Positions 15,348-23,438 of a stretch of 23,888 nucleotides of DNA are shown piece after piece. The position numbers were made by a program, and so were the translations under genes. How positions within the stretch are numbered: the stretch's first letter is position 1; each line of letters opens with the position of its first letter. The stretch is from Candidatus Mediterraneibacter gallistercoris (GTDB lineage Bacteria; Bacillota_A; Clostridia; Lachnospirales; Lachnospiraceae): NCBI GenBank assembly GCA_019119745.1, contig DWWI01000190.1:1-23888 (forward strand), read 5' to 3'. The notes beneath the pieces were generated by a model that was not told where the DNA came from, made no database searches, and saw only the letters and a program-made list of their open reading frames with translations.

Positions 15348-16436
15348 ATGGCATTTCGCAAAAAAGAGAAAAACCAAAATGTTGGAATGGGGGGAAGGAC
15401 AGTAGCACTTAAAGATAATCCACTATATCAGGCACCAAGGGAAAATGAAAAGAAAGAGATTATTACGGCGATTGTGACAGTGGCAGTGTGTATCGTAATA
15501 TTCGCCTTAATTGTATCTAATTTTAGTATGTATTCTTCTGAGCCTTCATACAGTACCTACGGTACAGGCGGTTACAGCGATCCTGATCCGGGGGATCCTA
15601 CCGGTCCCGCAATCGGAACTGCTGAACCGGAGGATGAAGATGAAAAGGAAGAAGAACCAGAGGAAGAAATTGATATGTCAATGGTAGATATCAACGCTTC
15701 ACTTGACGGGTATGCAGAGCTTTCCGGAACAGTGGATGATTATGGGGAGTGTCTGCAGCTGGAAGATGCACTGAATATCTATGCGTGGGATGACATTCAG
15801 GGAGAAGATGTTCTGGTTGAAAATGCAGATAAAGTATATATTGACGATACAAGTCTGTATTCCATGGAAGAATATGCCGGAAGGAATGTTATGGTTGGAG
15901 GAGATCTCTGGTTTGAATCCGGTACGGCATACTATCGTGTTACAACCATTATCAGCGCGGAACCTGAGATGGACGATCCCGGAATCCATAGATATCAGAT
16001 TGTTGTTGATGACTGCTCGTGGGAAGAAGCGTTATACCGGAGTCAGGAACAGGGCGGCTATTTGGCGAGAATCAGTTCACCTGAAGAATATCAGTATATT
16101 ACAGATATGCTCAATGATTATACAAATATACATTTCTATCTGGGTGGAAGACGCGATGATACAGGAGCAGATTATTACTGGGTAAACAAAGAAAATGAGT
16201 TTATGGACGACTGCCTTAACAGCAGCGATTCACCCTGTATGCCGTACTGGTATAGCGGAGAACCAAGCTATAATGATACAGGTTCAGAAGCGACAGGAAT
16301 GATTACAGAGGATGTAATGAACCTATTCTATGTATCGGGAACATGGTATTTGAATGATTCTTCAGGAAATCTGGCACAGGATTATCCGGAATTGCTGAGC
16401 GGAAAAGTCGGGTATATAATCGAGTTTGAGGAATGA
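15348..16436 (+). CDS. Membrane-anchored C-type-lectin-like surface protein
   Basis: In this 362-residue protein a single membrane helix at about 38-58 is preceded by a basic N terminus, giving an N-in, C-out topology. An extracytoplasmic acidic linker follows (EDEDEKEEEPEEE, about 95-110), then a beta-rich domain (about 115-205) and a C-type-lectin-like domain (about 205-360). CTLD hallmarks visible are CSWEEALYRSQEQGGYLARI (WxEA...GGxLAxI), YWYSGEPSYND (GEPN-like), and GTWYLND (WND-like) near the end. The classical first cysteine is replaced by Gln, though other cysteines are present. GGAGG upstream supports the start, 12 bases after the protease gene. It may sense or bind a surface ligand for the complex; the ligand is unknown. 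Confidence 0.82.
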   Translation: MAFRKKEKNQNVGMGGRTVALKDNPLYQAPRENEKKEIITAIVTVAVCIVIFALIVSNFSMYSSEPSYSTYGTGGYSDPDPGDPTGPAIGTAEPEDEDEKEEEPEEEIDMSMVDINASLDGYAELSGTVDDYGECLQLEDALNIYAWDDIQGEDVLVENADKVYIDDTSLYSMEEYAGRNVMVGGDLWFESGTAYYRVTTIISAEPEMDDPGIHRYQIVVDDCSWEEALYRSQEQGGYLARISSPEEYQYITDMLNDYTNIHFYLGGRRDDTGADYYWVNKENEFMDDCLNSSDSPCMPYWYSGEPSYNDTGSEATGMITEDVMNLFYVSGTWYLNDSSGNLAQDYPELLSGKVGYIIEFEE

Positions 16437-16440
16437 CAAA

Positions 16441-17318
16441 ATGAGTGAACAACTAAGAGGACAGCCAGTGGAAAAGAAACAACTGATTATTTTTATTCTT
16501 GCAGCATACGGAGTGACCTTTGTACTGGGACTTCTGATGTGGGCTTTTTATGGGAGGGGAGCGGACCTCAGCGTATTTCCAAATGCACAAATGGATTATC
16601 CGGTGGCAGGTATAATGCTGGCATATCTTGTATCGAAAAAAGAGGTAAAAATCTGCCGAAGCCATTTTTTATATTTTTCATCCTGCTGACAGCCGCGATG
16701 ATTTTGTGCGCGGTGTTTTCGGTATTTATCCCGCGAACTATAGAATCGGGTAAGACTGAGATTTCGATCTGGATGATGGCTGTTCAATTACTTATAATTT
16801 CAGGCAGTGTAATTTCCTGGATTTTACTTTTAACTTCAGGAAAGGAAAGAAGAGCAGCTTACGGATTAAAGGGAAAGAACTGGAAAAGGTCATTTCTTTG
16901 TATCCTGCTGTTCTTTTACTGTACAGTGTACGAATGGGGATATCCAGTGCCGCAGGCGGACAGATGGAAGCTTTTGGAGCTGTCTGGATAGAGCCTTCCA
17001 CGTGGATCTATCTGATCACACTTTTTTACACCATCCCGGATATGGGGCTGGCATACTGTGTCAGCCAGCAGATTACCTGTATTTTCCTCGGAATCTTTAT
17101 GGCATACGTGTACATGAGAACAGAGAATATTTGGGTTCCGGTGGCTGTACACTTTTTGAATAATAACCTGATTCCTGTGTTTGCGGGAAACTATACGGGG
17201 ATATGTTCAGGGGCAGGCGATTCACTGGGGCGATCTGATACCGGCGCTGCTTCTGAACCTTGTGATTTTTGGTTGGTTCCTTTTTTTGAAACCATTCCGT
17301 GCCGGGAAAGACCAATAA
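16441..17318 (+). pseudogene. Decayed CPBP-family intramembrane protease (CAAX/YdiL-like), multiply frameshifted
   Basis: The start (MSEQLRGQPVEKKQ at 16441, 5 bases after the lectin gene) and the end (ALLLNLVIFGWFLF to TAA at 17316-17318) are recognisable, but the coding sequence moves through different frames. It shifts near an A6 run at 16636-16641, near 16911-16922, and near a G4 run at 17197-17200. The membrane pieces LPKPFFIFFILLTAAMIL, ITCIFLGIFMAYVYMRTENI and VPVAVHFLNNN (HxxxN motif) are typical of this family. The EExxxR motif and the first catalytic His region are missing between TLFYTIP and DMGLAYCV, implying an internal deletion. The protein cannot be an active protease. Sequencing error could explain one shift but not the lost motif. 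Confidence 0.82.
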
Positions 17319-17424
17319 ATTTTCGTGTACTGATTGAATTCAGATGACGCAGAAAATCGCTGAAATTACACAGATTGCCTTTGTACACTGAAGCTCAATC
17401 AGTCACGGTTACGGCAGGTTTAAT

Positions 17425-17448
17425 GAGACTCTTCGGAGTCTCTTTTTT
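17425..17448 (+). terminator. Strong intrinsic terminator closing the large operon
   Basis: GAGACTC (17425-17431) pairs perfectly with GAGTCTC (17436-17442) around a UUCG tetraloop and is followed directly by six Ts. The UUCG loop is unusually stable. It lies 106 bases after the end of the CPBP remnant and before the dlt-like operon, separating the two transcription units. The remaining spacer (17449-17551) is AT-rich. I see no convincing -35/-10 pair in it, although TTTACA at 17488-17493 and CATAAT at 17516-17521 are present at too wide a spacing. Confidence 0.92.
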
Positions 17449-17551
17449 AATTTCTATACATTGTTATTTAAAAATACCTTAAGAATCTTTACAAGACATA
17501 TTAAAAAACATCAATCATAATGAACCCATCTTAAAAACAAGAGGTGAAATT

Positions 17552-19105
17552 ATGATAAAACCAGATCAGTGCAGACAGAAAACAAGCATTCTTGACTATC
17601 TGGAGCAGACAGCAGAGTGTTACAGATACAGTACAGCGGTTACAGGCGTTGACGGCGAGTTCACATGGTATGAGTTTACCGTGATGGCGAGAAGGATCGG
17701 CACCGGTATCAGCCGGAGAGTATCTCCGGGCAGTCCGGTTCCTGTGATGATGGAGAAGAGCCCGCTCATGCTTGCAGCTATGCTCGGGGCGGTATATGCA
17801 GGCTGCTTTTATGTTCCGGTGAATCCGGACAACCCTCCGGAAAGGCTGAAGAAGATTTTCCGGACGCTGCAGCCGGAGATCATTATAGCGGACCGTAATA
17901 TACAGGAATTCCTTACGACGGAAAGTATCTGTGCCGGATCCGATAAAAAAGAGTGCAGCATAATTTCAGCGGAAGAGCTCGTGAAGGAGGACGTGGATCC
18001 GGAGCGCCTTGCAGCAATCAGGAATGCATCGAGAGAGACAGATATCCTGTATGGTATTTTTACATCAGGCTCTACCGGGACGCCGAAGGCGGTCGTGGTA
18101 AGCCACGGGGCAGTTATCCGTTTTATCGGGCATTTTACGAAGATATTCGGCATAAGTCACGAAGACGTGATCGGCAACCAGGCGCCCTTTGACTTTGATG
18201 TATCGGTAAAGGATATCTACTCATCCGTGATGACAGGCGCGGGGCTGGTGCTGATACCGAAAGAATATTTCTCTACGCCGCCGAGGCTTCTGGACTTCCT
18301 GTGTGAGAAAAATGTTACGACGCTGACGTGGGCGGTATCGGCACTGACACTTGTCTCATCTCTGAAAGGATTGAGATACCGCATTCCGGAGAAGGTGAAT
18401 AAGATCATGTTCAGCGGTGAGGCAATGCCGCCCAAGCAGCTGCGGATCTGGCAGGAAGCTCTGCCGGACGCCCGGTTTGTCAACTTGTACGGTCCCACGG
18501 AGATTACGTGCAACTGTACGTATTATCCGGTTGTCCGAATGTACGAGGACGGGGAGAAGATACCGGCGGGAAATGCATTCCCGGGCAGGACAGTATTCCT
18601 TCTTGATGAGGATGATATTGAGATTGCTGAGCCGGGAAGACAAGGTGAGATCTGCGTGGCGGGAGAATCTCTTGCTCAGGGATATTACCGAAATGAGGAA
18701 CAGACGAAGAAGCAGTTTGTCATGTATCCGGTCGGCGGCGGTGAACCTCAGAGAATATACAGAACCGGGGATATGGGATATTACGATGAAAAAGGCAGAA
18801 TCATATTTGCCGGGAGAAAGGATTTTCAGATCAAGCACATGGGACACCGGATCGAACTGGAGGAGATCGAGAGCGCCATGAACGCCGTGGAAAAAGTACA
18901 GCGAAGCTGCTGTGTATTTCAGGAGGAGAAGAACCGGATCGCAGGCTTTTATATGGGAGAGGCGGAGCCGTCGGAGGTACGGAGAAAGCTGAAAGAAAAA
19001 CTGCCTGTGTATATGGTTCCGCCAAAGCTGATCCGGATGCAGGTTATGCCGCTGAATAAAAATGGAAAGACAGACAGGGCATACCTGAAGAGATGGAAAG
19101 AGTAA
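17552..19105 (+). CDS. DltA-like amino-acid adenylation enzyme (loads carrier protein)
   Basis: This 517-residue ANL-family ligase activates an amino acid as the adenylate and transfers it to a carrier protein. Core motifs are all visible: A3 TSGSTGTPK (171-179), A4 region FDFDVSVKDIY with the Asp that usually binds the alpha-amino group, A5 NLYGPTE, A7 YRTGD (403-407), A8 GRKDFQIKHMGHRIELEEIE, and A10 NKNGKTDR with catalytic K506. It resembles DltA, which uses D-alanine, in length and as a stand-alone enzyme with a separate carrier. The sequence alone does not fix the substrate, and the neighbouring decarboxylase raises the possibility of another amino acid. AGGTGA before the ATG supports the start. 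It opens a five-gene operon. Confidence 0.88.
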   Translation: MIKPDQCRQKTSILDYLEQTAECYRYSTAVTGVDGEFTWYEFTVMARRIGTGISRRVSPGSPVPVMMEKSPLMLAAMLGAVYAGCFYVPVNPDNPPERLKKIFRTLQPEIIIADRNIQEFLTTESICAGSDKKECSIISAEELVKEDVDPERLAAIRNASRETDILYGIFTSGSTGTPKAVVVSHGAVIRFIGHFTKIFGISHEDVIGNQAPFDFDVSVKDIYSSVMTGAGLVLIPKEYFSTPPRLLDFLCEKNVTTLTWAVSALTLVSSLKGLRYRIPEKVNKIMFSGEAMPPKQLRIWQEALPDARFVNLYGPTEITCNCTYYPVVRMYEDGEKIPAGNAFPGRTVFLLDEDDIEIAEPGRQGEICVAGESLAQGYYRNEEQTKKQFVMYPVGGGEPQRIYRTGDMGYYDEKGRIIFAGRKDFQIKHMGHRIELEEIESAMNAVEKVQRSCCVFQEEKNRIAGFYMGEAEPSEVRRKLKEKLPVYMVPPKLIRMQVMPLNKNGKTDRAYLKRWKE

Positions 19106-19141
19106 AAATGAATTGTTCATACAGATGAAAAGGAGAAATTT

Positions 19142-20356
19142 ATGCAGAGAGAACAACTGGAATACGCGGCAGCCCGTTACGGGACCCCGCTTTATATATT
19201 TGATCTGGATATGCTGAAGAGACAGGCGGACAGACTGAAAGAGGCGCTCGGGAAAGAGGCAGGGCTGTGCTATGCCATGAAGGCAAACCCGTTCCTGACA
19301 AAAGAAATGGCGGAGCAGACGGACCGGATCGAAGTATGTTCAATGGGAGAGTTTGAGATATGCAGACAGATGGAAATCCCGCCGGAGAAGCTCTTCATAT
19401 CAGGAGTGCTCAAGAAAAAAGAAGATATATACAATATACTGAATACATATGGGGATAAGTGCAGATATACAGTGGAGTCTGTAAAGCAGCTTCATTATTT
19501 CCTTGAGTGGAGCGATGCGCATATGAAGAAACTCAGGCTTTACCCGAGACTGACCAACGGCAGTCAGTTCGGTATGGATGAGGACACGATACGCAGTGTG
19601 TTCGGAATAGTAAATATGAGTCCGTATCTGGAAATTGAAGGCATTCATTATTTCTCGGGAACACAGAAACGTCATCTGAGACAGTTCCGGCAGGAGCTTG
19701 AGATGCTGGACAGGCTTCTTCTGAAAATGAGAGACGAGTGGAAAGTACAGGTCACGCATCTGGAATACGGTCCGGGTACCGCGGTGCCGTATTTCCGGGG
19801 AAAAGAATCACAGACATATACAGATGAAGGACTGAAGGCCTTAAGAGAATCAATCCGGTCCATGCAGTGGAAAGGCAATGTGACAATAGAGCTGGGAAGG
19901 GCATTTGCGGCGGAATGCGGATATTATCTCACAGAGATCAAAGATGTGAAGAAAAACGGTGATACGAACTACTGTATCGTGGACGGCGGTAATCATCAGC
20001 TTAATTATGACGGACAGATCAAAGGCATGTATCAGCCGGAGATACAGCTCATACCGGGAGAGCAGACAGGGCAGAAGAAGCCTTGGACCGTATGCGGAAC
20101 GCTTTGTACGATGAATGATGTGCTATGCAGCAATGTAGAACTGTCAAATGTCCGGACCGGAAAAGTGCTTGTATTTGAGCGTACCGGCGCATATTCTGCG
20201 ATGGAAGGAATGGCTCTTTTTCTGAGCCATGCGCTGCCCGCTGTCGTGTCATACAGTAAGAATGCGGGATGGACTGTGCTGAGGGAGCATCAGCCTACTT
20301 ATCAGTGGAATATGCCGGGTGATGATCTTAATAAACAGATATATAAAGTAATTTAA
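19142..20356 (+). CDS. Fold-III PLP-dependent decarboxylase (LysA/BtrK-like)
   Basis: This 404-residue protein has the alanine-racemase-fold barrel of diaminopimelate/ornithine decarboxylases. The PLP lysine is K47 in CYAMKANPF. HYFSGTQ (the HxGSQ equivalent), EYGPGTAVPYF (phosphate-binding glycines) and ELGRAFAAECGYY follow. In the C-terminal domain the partner-subunit residues C322 and D326 (CTMNDV) and Y351 (GAYSAMEG) are present, so it should be active. LysA itself is usually near 420 residues and unlinked to carrier proteins. Position between adenylation and carrier genes recalls BtrK of butirosin synthesis, which decarboxylates glutamate attached to a carrier. Substrate here is unknown; it could act on free or carrier-bound amino acid. 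GGAG precedes the ATG. Confidence 0.87.
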   Translation: MQREQLEYAAARYGTPLYIFDLDMLKRQADRLKEALGKEAGLCYAMKANPFLTKEMAEQTDRIEVCSMGEFEICRQMEIPPEKLFISGVLKKKEDIYNILNTYGDKCRYTVESVKQLHYFLEWSDAHMKKLRLYPRLTNGSQFGMDEDTIRSVFGIVNMSPYLEIEGIHYFSGTQKRHLRQFRQELEMLDRLLLKMRDEWKVQVTHLEYGPGTAVPYFRGKESQTYTDEGLKALRESIRSMQWKGNVTIELGRAFAAECGYYLTEIKDVKKNGDTNYCIVDGGNHQLNYDGQIKGMYQPEIQLIPGEQTGQKKPWTVCGTLCTMNDVLCSNVELSNVRTGKVLVFERTGAYSAMEGMALFLSHALPAVVSYSKNAGWTVLREHQPTYQWNMPGDDLNKQIYKVI

Positions 20357-20393
20357 GTTTACTTACAGAATCAAGAGAAGGAGAAATATTACA

Positions 20394-20621
20394 ATGGAAA
20401 AATTAATGGAAATCTTAATGGAAATCGACGACAGCATTGACTATGAAAACGAGAAAGCCCTGATCGATGACAGGCTTCTGGATTCTTTCGGTGTGATCAC
20501 ACTTGTATCCGAACTGGAGGACGCGTTTGACATTGACATTGAAGCATCTGAGATGACGCCGGATAATTTTAATTCTGCAGAATCAATCTATAACATGGTG
20601 AAAAGACTTCAGGAGAACTAG
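20394..20621 (+). CDS. DltC-like acyl/peptidyl carrier protein
   Basis: This 75-residue acidic four-helix carrier protein has the phosphopantetheine attachment serine S31 in LLDSFGVITL; DSFG is the DltC signature. It is to be loaded by the adenylation enzyme two genes upstream. AAGGAG precedes the ATG by about 10 bases. The gene ends 3 bases before the MBOAT gene, and its last codons supply that gene's ribosome site. Length matches DltC (about 78). A phosphopantetheinyl transferase is required but is not in this window. Confidence 0.9.
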   Translation: MEKLMEILMEIDDSIDYENEKALIDDRLLDSFGVITLVSELEDAFDIDIEASEMTPDNFNSAESIYNMVKRLQEN

Positions 20622-20624
20622 CAT

Positions 20625-22211
20625 ATGGCATATCAATCATTGGTATACGGGTTTGTATTTCTTCCACTGTGTCTGATAGTATACCAGATCGCGCCGCAGA
20701 AATGGCGCAGGAGAGTGCTGCTTGTGTTCAGCTATCTGTTTTTCTGGCTTCTCAGCGGAAAACTGATCGTATATCTGCTCGGGACAACTGTGTTCGTACA
20801 CTGTATCGGTATCTGGCTGGAGTGGCTCAGATCAGAACAGAAGACAGAGCTCGCATCTGCGGAAAGATGCGAAAAGAAGAGGATAAAGGGAATATATCAG
20901 AAGAAATCAAGAAGAGTGCTGGCATTCGGCGTACTCCTGCTCCTCGGAACTCTTGCATATCTGAAATATTACAATTTCTTTGTGGGAAATCTGACCGGGA
21001 TCTTCGGGAGCGCGCTGCCGTTTACTCTGGAAGAGAAAAAGATCCTCATGCCGGTGGGAATCTCGTTTTACACGCTGCAGGCCATCGGCTATCTGGCAGA
21101 CGTGTACTGGGGAAAGATCCGTGCAGAGGAAAAACTGGAGAATACGGCGCTGTTCCTCGCATTTTTCCCTCAGATCATGGAGGGGCCGATCTGCCGCTAT
21201 TCGGATACAGCCGGTACACTTTACAGCGGAAAACCTCTGGAGATCGACAATCTGACAGACGGATATATCCGGATATTCTGGGGATTGTTTAAGAAAAAGG
21301 TGATCGCGGACAGGCTTGCTATCGGAGTGGATGCAATATTCGGGAACTATACGTCATACAGCGGAGTTATGACGGTATTTGCCGCTGTGGCATATACCGT
21401 GCAGCTCTACATGGAATTTTCGGGATGCATGGATATTATTATCGGAAGCGGACAGCTCTTCGGAGTAAAACTTCCGGAAAACTTCCGGCAGCCGTTTGCG
21501 GCTCAGAGTGCGGCGGAGTTCTGGAGAAGATGGCATATTACGCTGGGCACATGGTTTAAGACATACATTTTCTATCCGGTTTCCATGTCCGGGCCGGTGA
21601 AAAAGTGGAATCAGTACGGAAGGAAACATTTTGGAAAATATATTACTATGCTCGGGACGTCCGCTATGGCTCTTTTTCCTGTATGGCTGTGCAACGGACT
21701 GTGGCACGGAGCGAGATGGAGTTATATCTTCTACGGGATGTATTATTTCACACTGATCCTTTTTGGAATTGCGGTGGAACCCCTGCGTGACCGGGTACTG
21801 GAGCTTTTGCACATCGGCGAAAAGTCCGCGGGGCTTAAGTTCGTGAGAATCGCAAAGACATGGCTTATCATATTTACCGGTGAACTCTTCTTCCGGGCGG
21901 ACGGACTGCGTGCGGGAATCTATATGTTCCGCAGTATATTCCGGAATTTTGACCTTAACAGTCTTTTTGACGGAAGATTGCTGGAACTCGGGATGAGCAG
22001 GGCAGATCTGACCGCCATTGTAGTCGGATGCGTTGTAGTGGCTGTTGTGGGGGCTGTGAAGGAGCGAGGCGTCCATGTGAGAGAAGCTCTGGGAAGAAGG
22101 CCGGCTTTTATCCGGTGGAGCATTTACTATGCCCTTCTGCTGGCGGTGATCGTGATTGCCGCGTACGGAGACGGATATCAGGCGGTGGACATGATATATG
22201 CCGGATTTTAG
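20625..22211 (+). CDS. DltB-like MBOAT-family acyltransferase
   Basis: This 528-residue polytopic membrane protein is of the membrane-bound O-acyltransferase type. The catalytic histidine is H361 in NGLWHGARWSY; the family segments FFPQIMEGPICRY, EFWRRWHITLGTWFKTYIFYP and MEFSGCMDIIIG are present. DltB takes the aminoacyl group from the carrier at the inner face and helps to pass it across the membrane to an envelope polymer. Compared with DltB (about 400 residues) it is long, with an extra N-proximal charged loop and extended C-terminal helices, which is closer to the AlgI-like size. The ribosome site AGGAG lies within the carrier gene. Confidence 0.9.
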   Translation: MAYQSLVYGFVFLPLCLIVYQIAPQKWRRRVLLVFSYLFFWLLSGKLIVYLLGTTVFVHCIGIWLEWLRSEQKTELASAERCEKKRIKGIYQKKSRRVLAFGVLLLLGTLAYLKYYNFFVGNLTGIFGSALPFTLEEKKILMPVGISFYTLQAIGYLADVYWGKIRAEEKLENTALFLAFFPQIMEGPICRYSDTAGTLYSGKPLEIDNLTDGYIRIFWGLFKKKVIADRLAIGVDAIFGNYTSYSGVMTVFAAVAYTVQLYMEFSGCMDIIIGSGQLFGVKLPENFRQPFAAQSAAEFWRRWHITLGTWFKTYIFYPVSMSGPVKKWNQYGRKHFGKYITMLGTSAMALFPVWLCNGLWHGARWSYIFYGMYYFTLILFGIAVEPLRDRVLELLHIGEKSAGLKFVRIAKTWLIIFTGELFFRADGLRAGIYMFRSIFRNFDLNSLFDGRLLELGMSRADLTAIVVGCVVVAVVGAVKERGVHVREALGRRPAFIRWSIYYALLLAVIVIAAYGDGYQAVDMIYAGF

Positions 22212-22247
22212 CAGCGTATTGACAGAAAGATTTTAAAGGAGGCCAGT

Positions 22248-23204
22248 TTGAAGAAAATAAAAAAGATAATTCTGTTTATGCTCATATTTGTAGTGATCCT
22301 GTGGATTTGTTCTACAGGGATACAGCTTGTGGTGAGAAATGTAAATGGATCCGTAAGCGGACGAAGCCGCGTATTTGCGTCTGTCAGCGCGGAGAAGAAA
22401 AATACGATTGATGTACTCGTAGCAGGGGACAGCGAGAGCTACACATCGGTCTCCCCGATGGATCTGTGGGACCAGACCGGAATCGCGGCATATGACTGCG
22501 GACAGCCCGGACAGCGGATACAGGAGACATACTATATACTTAAGACGGCTTTTAAGACACAGTCTCCCCGGCTGGTGGTCTTTGAGACTAATACAATGTT
22601 CAGGGATCCCGGCATGCTGAAGAATCTGCAGCTGTCATTGACAGAACCTCTGGGATTCTATTTCCCGGTCTTTAAATATCATAACGCATGGAAAGCGCTG
22701 TTTGACGGGCCGGGGGGACTGAAAACCTGCTATAAGGGATTTGAGATAAGGAATAAAGTCGTATCATATGAAGGCGATGAAGAATATATGAAAGAGACGA
22801 AAGACAAGGCAGAGATCCCGGAAACTGTCCGGATCTATATGGATAAGATCAGAAAACTGTGCCGGAAGAACGGAGCGGACCTTCTGTTGGTGAGCGCGCC
22901 GTCACCTAAGAATTATAACTATAAAAAACATAATGCCCTGCAGGAATATGCAGAAGAGGCGGATCTTCCATATGTGGATCTGAACATGAGGTATCGCGAT
23001 ATCGGCATTGACTGGAGAAAAGACAGTTATGACAGAGGAGATCATCTGAATATAGACGGAGCCAGAAAGGTTACGAATTTTATGGCAAAATATCTGACGG
23101 ACAATTACCAGCTTCCGGACCGCAGAAAGGACGACGGATGGAAAGAATGGAATGAACTGGCAGAGAGCTATTTTAAAGAACTGGAGCAATGTGTTATACT
23201 TTAA
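22248..23204 (+). CDS. DltD-like membrane-anchored SGNH-family protein
   Basis: This 318-residue protein begins with TTG at 22248 after a very strong AAAGGAGG site. A single N-terminal membrane helix (about 4-25) anchors an extracytoplasmic SGNH-hydrolase-like domain. GDSESY places the candidate nucleophile at S62 (block I), and DRGDHLNIDG near the end provides the candidate Asp/His pair with H266 (block V). GQPGQRIQETYY is the block II-like glycine region. DltD and AlgX/AlgJ-type proteins cooperate with MBOAT enzymes to transfer acyl groups to secreted polymers. It is shorter than classical DltD (about 390-420). It closes the operon; no strong terminator follows. Confidence 0.85.
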   Translation: MKKIKKIILFMLIFVVILWICSTGIQLVVRNVNGSVSGRSRVFASVSAEKKNTIDVLVAGDSESYTSVSPMDLWDQTGIAAYDCGQPGQRIQETYYILKTAFKTQSPRLVVFETNTMFRDPGMLKNLQLSLTEPLGFYFPVFKYHNAWKALFDGPGGLKTCYKGFEIRNKVVSYEGDEEYMKETKDKAEIPETVRIYMDKIRKLCRKNGADLLLVSAPSPKNYNYKKHNALQEYAEEADLPYVDLNMRYRDIGIDWRKDSYDRGDHLNIDGARKVTNFMAKYLTDNYQLPDRRKDDGWKEWNELAESYFKELEQCVIL

Positions 23205-23252
23205 TAAAATGCGGAACGAAAAATATTGCGGAAGGATGGCTCCTGCAGGTAT

Positions 23253-23339
23253 ATGAAAGAGATCCATGATCTGTCTGTGGATGATCTGTGTACGGTCAGC
23301 CGGGAGATCAACGAGTATACGGATATTGAGCACGCATAA
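23253..23339 (+). CDS. Possible 28-aa small protein (doubtful)
   Basis: An ATG frame encodes MKEIHDLSVDDLCTVSREIN followed by EYTDIEHA and a TAA. There is no ribosome site at a good distance (a GGAAGG lies more than 15 bases upstream). The fragment could be a gene remnant or chance. It is listed because the 234-base gap between the SGNH gene and the regulator holds nothing else besides the promoter and hairpin noted below. Confidence 0.2.
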   Translation: MKEIHDLSVDDLCTVSREINEYTDIEHA

Positions 23340-23346
23340 AGCATCA

Positions 23347-23375
23347 TTGATTTTAAAGATGTACAAATATATAAT
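23347..23375 (+). promoter_or_regulatory. Promoter of the LacI-family regulator gene
   Basis: TTGATT (23347-23352) and a perfect TATAAT (23370-23375) are separated by 17 bp. Transcription would start near 23382, about 57 bases before the regulator's ATG, and include the hairpin listed next. Confidence 0.65.
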
Positions 23376-23394
23376 ATAGGCAGAAATTATTTAT

Positions 23395-23416
23395 CGTCAC
23401 CTGTTATCAGGTGGCG
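23395..23416 (+). promoter_or_regulatory. Inverted repeat / leader hairpin before the regulator gene
   Basis: CGTCACCTG (23395-23403) pairs with CAGGTGGCG (23408-23416) around TTAT, with one G-U pair. It lies about 13 bases after the predicted transcription start and 8 bases before the AGGAGG site. It could be an operator for self-regulation (dyad DNA site) or an RNA hairpin affecting translation. There is no T-run, so termination is less likely. The centre lacks the CG of classical LacI operators. Confidence 0.45.
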
Positions 23417-23438
23417 ATTTCATCAGGAGGAAATTGTC

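Noticed and set aside
17488..17521. TTTACA/CATAAT as promoter of the dlt-like operon
   Set aside because: The spacing is 22 bp; a promoter must exist after the terminator, but I cannot identify it with confidence.
18356..19156. Reverse-strand frame of 266 codons across the adenylation gene
   Set aside because: The forward frame has all ANL motifs in order; the reverse translation has no recognisable motif and is a codon-bias shadow.
19142..20356. Housekeeping diaminopimelate decarboxylase (lysA)
   Set aside because: The fold and catalytic residues match the superfamily, but the embedded position in a dlt-like operon and the diverged motifs (HYFSGTQ, EYGPGT) argue for a specialised enzyme; lysine synthesis cannot be fully excluded.
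17552..20621. Nonribosomal peptide synthetase cluster
   Set aside because: There is one stand-alone adenylation enzyme and one stand-alone carrier without condensation or thioesterase domains, followed by MBOAT and SGNH genes; a dlt-like pathway fits better.
23253..23339. 28-codon frame as a real small gene
   Set aside because: There is no properly placed ribosome site and no recognisable motif; it is kept only as a doubtful feature.
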